From the NCBI RefSeq assembly GCF_000230895.2, contig NC_016604.1:5642001-5706000 (forward strand): a stretch of 64,000 nucleotides of DNA, in the 5' to 3' direction. The notes beneath the pieces are model-generated. The model had not been told where the DNA came from, ran no database searches, and worked only from the letters and a program-made list of their open reading frames with translations. The translations under genes were made by a program, and so were the position numbers. How positions within the stretch are numbered: the stretch's first letter is position 1; each line of letters opens with the position of its first letter. This DNA is from Mycolicibacterium rhodesiae NBB3. Lineage in GTDB: Bacteria > Actinomycetota > Actinomycetes > Mycobacteriales > Mycobacteriaceae. Of this stretch, positions 60,164 through 64,000 are shown one piece after another.

Positions 60164-60978
60164 GCGCGCCGCAGGTGTCCGAGTTCGTCGAAGGCTTGCG
60201 CCCAGCCGAGCAGACGGTCGGTCGCATTGGAGAGCTCGTTGCGGTAACGCTGCTGGGCCATCGGCGAGCTCGACATCGAGCCGGTGTTGGCTGCTGACAC
60301 CAATTGTGCTGCGGCGGTCACCATTTCGTTGTACTGGCGGCTGCCCTGTTCGAGCTGTGCGGTGAATGCCTGGATCGTCGGCGCCAGGTGCGCACGCGAC
60401 TGCGGCGCCGAACCGATCGCGCGTTCCATCGACACCACCTCGTTGGCCGTCGCAGTCATCGTGGCGGCGGTCTGGTTGGCCGCGGCAGTCAGCTCACGCA
60501 GTTCGTCGGGAGGCAGCATCCGTCCGCGCTCCATCACGCCGAGCAGCGAGAACAGACCGCGCTCAGACGCCGCCAGTGCGGCCATCGGCTGACGCGCCGC
60601 CGAACCCCACGCCGGCAAGCGGCGCGAGCTGCGGGATCGCTGCGGCGGCAACGGCTCACCCCGCAGCCAGCGGTAGCGCAGGAACGACAGCGTGGCCAGA
60701 AATGCCGCACCGACCGCGATGGGAGCCGGGATGAACAGTGCCCAGAACGGGGTCTCCCACGCCGACAGCAGGCCGGTCACCCCGATCCAGAACAGCGTCG
60801 ACACCGTGAAGAACACACCCAACCGGAACGCCCAGCGTCGCTTGCGTAACAACTTCGCGCGCGGATCCGCTGCGGCGTTGAGCTTTTCGGCCAGCACATC
60901 GGACCATTCGGCCGCGGTGTCCACCCCGCGCTGCGCCAACGAGCGCCAGGCCTCCGGTCTACTCGCTCGCGAATTCAC
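60160..60978 (-). CDS. pspM: Phage-shock-protein partner PspM (Rv2743c type)
   Basis: A 272-residue membrane protein: two adjacent hydrophobic segments at about residues 50-95 (FRLGVFFTVSTLFWIGVTGL and TPFWALFIPAPIAVGAAFLA), an Arg-rich linker, and a long helical C-terminal part (DELRELTAAANQTAATMTAT ... QLEQGSRQYNEMVTAAAQL). It is the third gene of clgR-pspA-pspM; in M. tuberculosis Rv2743c recruits PspA to the membrane under envelope stress. 18 nt after pspA. Confidence 0.88.
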   Translation of the reverse strand: MNSRASRPEAWRSLAQRGVDTAAEWSDVLAEKLNAAADPRAKLLRKRRWAFRLGVFFTVSTLFWIGVTGLLSAWETPFWALFIPAPIAVGAAFLATLSFLRYRWLRGEPLPPQRSRSSRRLPAWGSAARQPMAALAASERGLFSLLGVMERGRMLPPDELRELTAAANQTAATMTATANEVVSMERAIGSAPQSRAHLAPTIQAFTAQLEQGSRQYNEMVTAAAQLVSAANTGSMSSSPMAQQRYRNELSNATDRLLGWAQAFDELGHLRRA

Positions 60979-60996
60979 AGCTGTTCCTCATGGGAG

Positions 60997-61809
60997 TTAT
61001 TGCGACAGCGGATTTTCCGGTGTCGCCTGGGGGTTGGTGGCCGGAGCGGCGGGCGTGGCGGCAGCCGTGCCGCCTGCGGGTAGCTGCTCGCCGCGCATGG
61101 ATGCTCGGATCTGCTCGAGGCGCGAATGCCCGGCCATCTGCACGCTGGCGGACTGCACCTCCATCATCCGGCCCTGCACAGAGTTCTGTGCCAGCTCCGC
61201 GGATCCGATGGCGTTGGCGTAGCGCCGTTCGATCTTGTCACGCACCTCGTCGAGACTCGGGGTGGTGCCAGGCGCGGCCAGCTCGCTCATCGACCGCAGC
61301 GACGCGCTGACCTGCTCCTGCATCTTGGCCTGCTCGAGCTGGCTGAGCAGCTTGGTGCGTTCCGCGATCTTCTGCTGCAGCATCATCGCGTTCTGCTCGA
61401 CGGCCTTCTTGGCCTGCCCGGCGGCCTGCAACGCCTGGTCATGCAGGGTCTTGAGGTCCTCGACGCTCTGCTCGGAGGTCACCAGCTGCGCGGCGAACGC
61501 CTCGGCGGCATTGGTGTACTCGGTGGCCTTGGCGGCATCGCCGGCGGCGGTCGCCTGATCGGCCAGGGTCAGCGCCTGGCGGACGTTGACCTGGAGCTTC
61601 TCGATGTCGGCGAGCTGGCGATTGAGCCGCATCTCGAGCTGGCGCTGATTACCGATGACCTGGGCGGCCTGCTGTGTCAACGCCTGGTGTTGGCGCTGGG
61701 CCTCTTCGATGGCCTGCTGGATCTGCACCTTCGGATCGGCGTACTCGTCGACCTTGGAGCTGAACAGCGCCATCAGGTACTTCCACGCCTTGGTGAACGG
61801 ATTGGCCAT
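60997..61809 (-). CDS. pspA: PspA/Vipp1-family envelope-stress protein (35-kDa antigen)
   Basis: A 270-residue, almost wholly coiled-coil ESCRT-III-like protein: MANPFTKAWKYLMALFSSKV (amphipathic N-terminal helix), QAIEEAQRQHQALTQQAAQV, LQVNVRQALTLADQATAAGD, QKIAERTKLLSQLEQAKMQE, and a flexible Ala/Pro tail. Homolog of Rv2744c. It stabilises the membrane and is controlled by ClgR/SigE. Confidence 0.95.
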   Translation of the reverse strand: MANPFTKAWKYLMALFSSKVDEYADPKVQIQQAIEEAQRQHQALTQQAAQVIGNQRQLEMRLNRQLADIEKLQVNVRQALTLADQATAAGDAAKATEYTNAAEAFAAQLVTSEQSVEDLKTLHDQALQAAGQAKKAVEQNAMMLQQKIAERTKLLSQLEQAKMQEQVSASLRSMSELAAPGTTPSLDEVRDKIERRYANAIGSAELAQNSVQGRMMEVQSASVQMAGHSRLEQIRASMRGEQLPAGGTAAATPAAPATNPQATPENPLSQ

Positions 61810-61914
61810 CGGTTCGTTCCGCCTTCGTCTCTGTCGTTGTCTCGGCCCTGGGCCGCCGGCTTACCGTGCTGCCCAATCTATCGGGTCGGCGGCCACGGTC
61901 GCACCTACACCGGG

Positions 61915-62247
61915 CTAGGCCACCGCCATCGAGACAACCTGCGGAATGACGACCTTGGTCGCGGCATCGATGTTGGCCGCGCCGACGGATTCGCGCTCGA
62001 TCGCCGCGAATTCCTTCCGTCCCATCTCGTCGCCGGCTTCGAAGAGCACTCGCGACAACGGCACGTCCAGCGCACTGCAGATGGCGCTGAGCAACTCGCT
62101 GGAGGCCTCCTTGCGGCCGCGTTCGACCTCGGAGAGGTAGCCGAGGCTGACCCGAGCGGAATCGGACACTTCCCGCAGGGTGCGGCCCTGCTCGGTGCGG
62201 GCCCGGCGCAGCACGTCGCCGATCACCTCGCGCAGCAATGCCGTCAT
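61915..62247 (-). CDS. clgR: Stress regulator ClgR
   Basis: A 110-residue Xre-type activator. HTH in VLRRARTEQGRTLREVSDSA ... SLGYLSEVERGRKEASSELL; the C-terminal tail ends in VVSMAVA, an Ala-rich end as expected for Clp degradation. It activates clp protease genes and the psp operon. ATG at 62247 follows AAGGGGAG; an ECF-type promoter lies about 50 nt upstream. Confidence 0.94.
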   Translation of the reverse strand: MTALLREVIGDVLRRARTEQGRTLREVSDSARVSLGYLSEVERGRKEASSELLSAICSALDVPLSRVLFEAGDEMGRKEFAAIERESVGAANIDAATKVVIPQVVSMAVA

Positions 62248-62293
62248 CGTGCTCCCCTTCCAGGCGGTCGTTCGCTGGGCTTTGTACAAGGGC

Positions 62294-62319
62294 AACGCCG
62301 CAACCATCCGGGTGGTTCC
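62294..62319 (-). promoter_or_regulatory. ECF (SigE-type) promoter of clgR-pspA-pspM
   Basis: Minus strand GGAAC, 17-nt spacer, CGTT: the same sequence and spacing as the sigB promoter at 14462. In M. tuberculosis SigE drives clgR. Confidence 0.7.
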
Positions 62320-62372
62320 CGGATCGCGCAGATCTTTGCCGCAACGGCCGAAACCGCAGGAAGACGCCCGTG

Positions 62373-63008
62373 TCAGTCGGCCGCGGGACGGGCGCGCGAA
62401 TCGCGGATCGCCGAGATCACGTAGTCCACACCGGTGACCACCGTCAGGAACACCGCTGCGGCCATCACGACCCACGCCCCGACCAGCCAGGGGCCCGACA
62501 ACGGCAGGATGAACAGCCCGATGGCGACGCCCTGGACGAGCGTTTTCAGCTTTCCGCCCCGACTGGCGGGAATGACGCCGTGACGAAGGACCGCGAAGCG
62601 CAGCACTGTGATGCCGATCTCGCGCGTCAAGATCACCACGGTCACCCACCACGGCAGCTCGCCGAGCATTGACAGGCCGATCAGGGCCGCGCCGATGAGG
62701 GCCTTGTCGGCGATCGGATCGATGAGCGTGCCGAATTCGGTGACCATTCCGTAGCTGCGCGCCAGCGCGCCGTCGAACCGATCGGTGATCACCGCGACGG
62801 TGAACACGATGAATGCGGCTATCCGCCAGAACGTTTCGTGGCCATCACCGACGAAGAGGACGACCAGGAAAACCGGCACCAATACCAGGCGCACACCGGT
62901 GAGCGCGTTGGCGATGTTCGCCACCCGGACAGGCGGAACAACTGGATCCGTCGTGGGTTCGCCTGGCACCGCAACAGAATATCGGTTGCTCGCACCGATA
63001 CTCTCCAC
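62373..63008 (-). CDS. pgsA3: CDP-alcohol phosphatidyltransferase (PgsA3 type)
   Basis: A 211-residue membrane enzyme of the PGP-synthase family. The CDP-alcohol signature is complete: DRFDGALARSYG ... GTLIDPIAD, i.e. D-G-x2-A-R-x(8)-G-x3-D-x3-D. About five membrane segments (LTGVRLVLVPVFLVVLFVG, IAAFIVFTVAVIT, VQGVAIGLFILPLSGPWL, AWVVMAAAVFLTVVTG). Makes phosphatidylglycerolphosphate or a related lipid. GTG at 63008 is 2 nt from the argA GTG; a later start near VRVANIANAL is conceivable. Confidence 0.9.
   Translation of the reverse strand: MESIGASNRYSVAVPGEPTTDPVVPPVRVANIANALTGVRLVLVPVFLVVLFVGDGHETFWRIAAFIVFTVAVITDRFDGALARSYGMVTEFGTLIDPIADKALIGAALIGLSMLGELPWWVTVVILTREIGITVLRFAVLRHGVIPASRGGKLKTLVQGVAIGLFILPLSGPWLVGAWVVMAAAVFLTVVTGVDYVISAIRDSRARPAAD
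62999..63004 (+). promoter_or_regulatory. -10 element of leaderless argA, inside pgsA3
   Basis: TACTCT 6 nt before the argA GTG, lying over the first codons of divergent pgsA3. Same hexamer as upstream of DUF3093 (3101). Confidence 0.45.
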
Positions 63009-63010
63009 GT

Positions 63011-63520
63011 GTGAGCGCAGATCCCGAACGGGTCCTCATTCGACGCGCCAGGACATCGGATGTGCCCGCCATGAAGGCTCTGGTCGACATCTACTCCGGC
63101 AAGATTCTTCTCGAGAAGAACCTGGTGACGCTCTACGAAGCGGTTCAGGAGTTCTGGGTCGCCGAGCTCGACGGCGAGCTGATCGGCTGCGGCGCCCTCC
63201 ACGTGCTCTGGTCCGACCTGGGTGAGGTGCGAACCGTGGCGGTCCACCCGAAGGTCAGAGGCCAAGGTGTCGGGCACGCGATCGTCGACCGGCTGCTCGA
63301 TGTCGCCCGGGATCTGCACCTGGAGCGAATCTTCGTGTTGACCTTCGAAGTGGACTTTTTCAGCCGACACGGGTTCACCGAGATCGACGGCACACCGGTG
63401 ACCGCGGAGGTCTACGAGGAGATGTGCCGTTCCTACGACACCGGTGTGGCCGAATTCCTCGACCTGTCCTACGTCAAGCCGAACATCCTCGGTAACACGC
63501 GAATGCTGCTCACTCTTTAG
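63011..63520 (+). CDS. argA: Amino-acid N-acetyltransferase ArgA (Rv2747 type)
   Basis: A 169-residue GNAT enzyme for the first step of arginine synthesis (L-glutamate/glutamine acetylation). Acetyl-CoA motif VAVHPKVRGQGVGHAIVDRL, upstream WVAELDGELIGCGALHVL, then FVLTFEVDFFSRHGFTEID. A stand-alone GNAT domain as in mycobacteria, without the kinase-like N-terminus of classic ArgA. Convergent with ftsK across repeat copy B. Confidence 0.93.
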   Translation: MSADPERVLIRRARTSDVPAMKALVDIYSGKILLEKNLVTLYEAVQEFWVAELDGELIGCGALHVLWSDLGEVRTVAVHPKVRGQGVGHAIVDRLLDVARDLHLERIFVLTFEVDFFSRHGFTEIDGTPVTAEVYEEMCRSYDTGVAEFLDLSYVKPNILGNTRMLLTL

Positions 63521-63574
63521 CGATTTCGGTGCGCTGACGATCGCTCAGCGACTGTGAGCGCGCCGAAATCGCTA
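63518..63574. repeat. Palindromic intergenic repeat, copy B
   Basis: Perfect 12-bp terminal arms TAGCGATTTCGG / CCGAAATCGCTA that include the stop codons of both convergent genes (argA TAG; ftsK TAG). Homologous in reverse orientation to copy A (1820-1871). Confidence 0.8.
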
Positions 63575-64000
63575 GTCGTCCTCGTCGTCGTCGCCGCCGG
63601 AGTCGCCGCGGATCAGCATCAGCGTGGCCGCCAGTTCGTCGGGCTTGACCAGCACCTCGCGGGCCTTGGAGCCCTCGCTGGGTCCGACGATGTTGCGGGT
63701 TTCCATCAGATCCATCAGCCGGCCCGCCTTGGCGAAGCCCACCCGCAGCTTGCGCTGCAGCATCGACGTCGAGCCGAATTGGCTGGATACCACCAACTCG
63801 ACGGCCTGCAGGAACACGTCCATGTCATCGCCGATGTCGGGATCGACGTCGGTGCGCTCGCTGTTGGTCTTGGCGGCCGTCACACCCTCGGTGTACTCCG
63901 GCTCCGCCTGGGCCTTGGTGGCTTCGACGACCGCATGGATCTCCTCGTCGGTGATGAACGCCCCCTGCAGACGGATGGGTTTGTTCGCGCCCATCGGCAG
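63572..64000 (-). CDS. ftsK: DNA translocase FtsK, C-terminal end (5' part beyond window)
   Basis: The last 142 residues of FtsK/SpoIIIE. It holds the end of the motor (GANKPIRLQGAFITDEEIHAVV) and the gamma winged-helix domain that reads KOPS/dif-orienting sites (LQAVELVVSSQFGSTSMLQR, KLRVGFAKAGRLMDLMETRN, IVGPSEGSKAREVLV), ending with an acidic GGDDDEDD tail. It is open at the window edge. Confidence 0.95.
   Translation of the reverse strand: MPMGANKPIRLQGAFITDEEIHAVVEATKAQAEPEYTEGVTAAKTNSERTDVDPDIGDDMDVFLQAVELVVSSQFGSTSMLQRKLRVGFAKAGRLMDLMETRNIVGPSEGSKAREVLVKPDELAATLMLIRGDSGGDDDEDD

Overview
The window comes from a high-GC mycobacterium, most likely a fast-growing Mycolicibacterium. Gene order follows the M. 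tuberculosis segment Rv2693c to Rv2748c almost gene for gene: sigA, sigB, ideR, sthA, nrdR, lexA, hflX, dapF, miaA, miaB, recX, recA, ephG, clgR, pgsA3, argA, ftsK. Differences from M. tuberculosis are an intein-free recA, a modA/TOBE regulator pair after sigA, a gluABCD transporter next to miaB, and a 14 kb [NiFe]-hydrogenase cluster next to recA. Family names and M. tuberculosis equivalents were recognised from memory of the sequences, not from a search.

Layout. 1-8.2 kb: small conserved actinobacterial genes (DUF3159, OB-fold, DUF3710, dut, DUF3093, DUF4193, cei), suhB, ppgK and the housekeeping sigma factor sigA. 8.3-11.5 kb: orphan molybdate-binding lipoprotein modA with an HTH-TOBE regulator, an O-methyltransferase and an unknown membrane protein. 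11.6-17.3 kb: RidA, DUF952, DUF7455, YihY, DUF3039, DUF3099, sigB behind an ECF-type promoter, ideR and DUF4192. 17.4-24.5 kb: a lipoprotein, sthA, PAC2 protein, hydrolase, PhzF, nrdR, and the SOS pair chiZ/lexA with LexA boxes. 24.5-28.6 kb: a large LGFP-repeat surface protein, a decayed bisC-like molybdoenzyme gene and a CsbD stress protein. 28.6-37.2 kb: hflX-dapF-miaA run, DMT transporter, DUF349 protein and miaB. 37.3-41.3 kb: gluABCD and an F420-type LLM oxidoreductase. 41.4-42.9 kb: recX-recA.

43.1-57.3 kb is the most interesting part: one long plus-strand, translationally coupled operon hypA-hypB-hhyS-hhyL-hhyE-[DUF5947-DUF6084-unknown 463 aa-40 aa membrane microprotein]-maturation protease-hypC-hypF-hypC-hypD-hypE-DUF6390. 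It encodes a group 1h high-affinity (atmospheric-H2-type) hydrogenase, its full Hyp maturation set and five proteins of unknown function. It lies between recA and DUF3046, which are close neighbours in M. tuberculosis.

57.3-64 kb: DUF3046, a glycosyltransferase with an in-frame tandem repeat, ephG, a small hydrolase, the envelope-stress operon clgR-pspA-pspM behind a second ECF-type promoter, pgsA3/argA and the 3' end of ftsK.

The window brings together stress regulation (sigA/B, lexA, clgR, SOS and PafBC sites), iron control (ideR) and H2 scavenging for persistence. No tRNA, rRNA, CRISPR array or insertion sequence was seen. Many convergent genes share overlapping stop codons. Many starts carry a -10 hexamer 6-9 nt upstream, as expected of leaderless mycobacterial transcripts.
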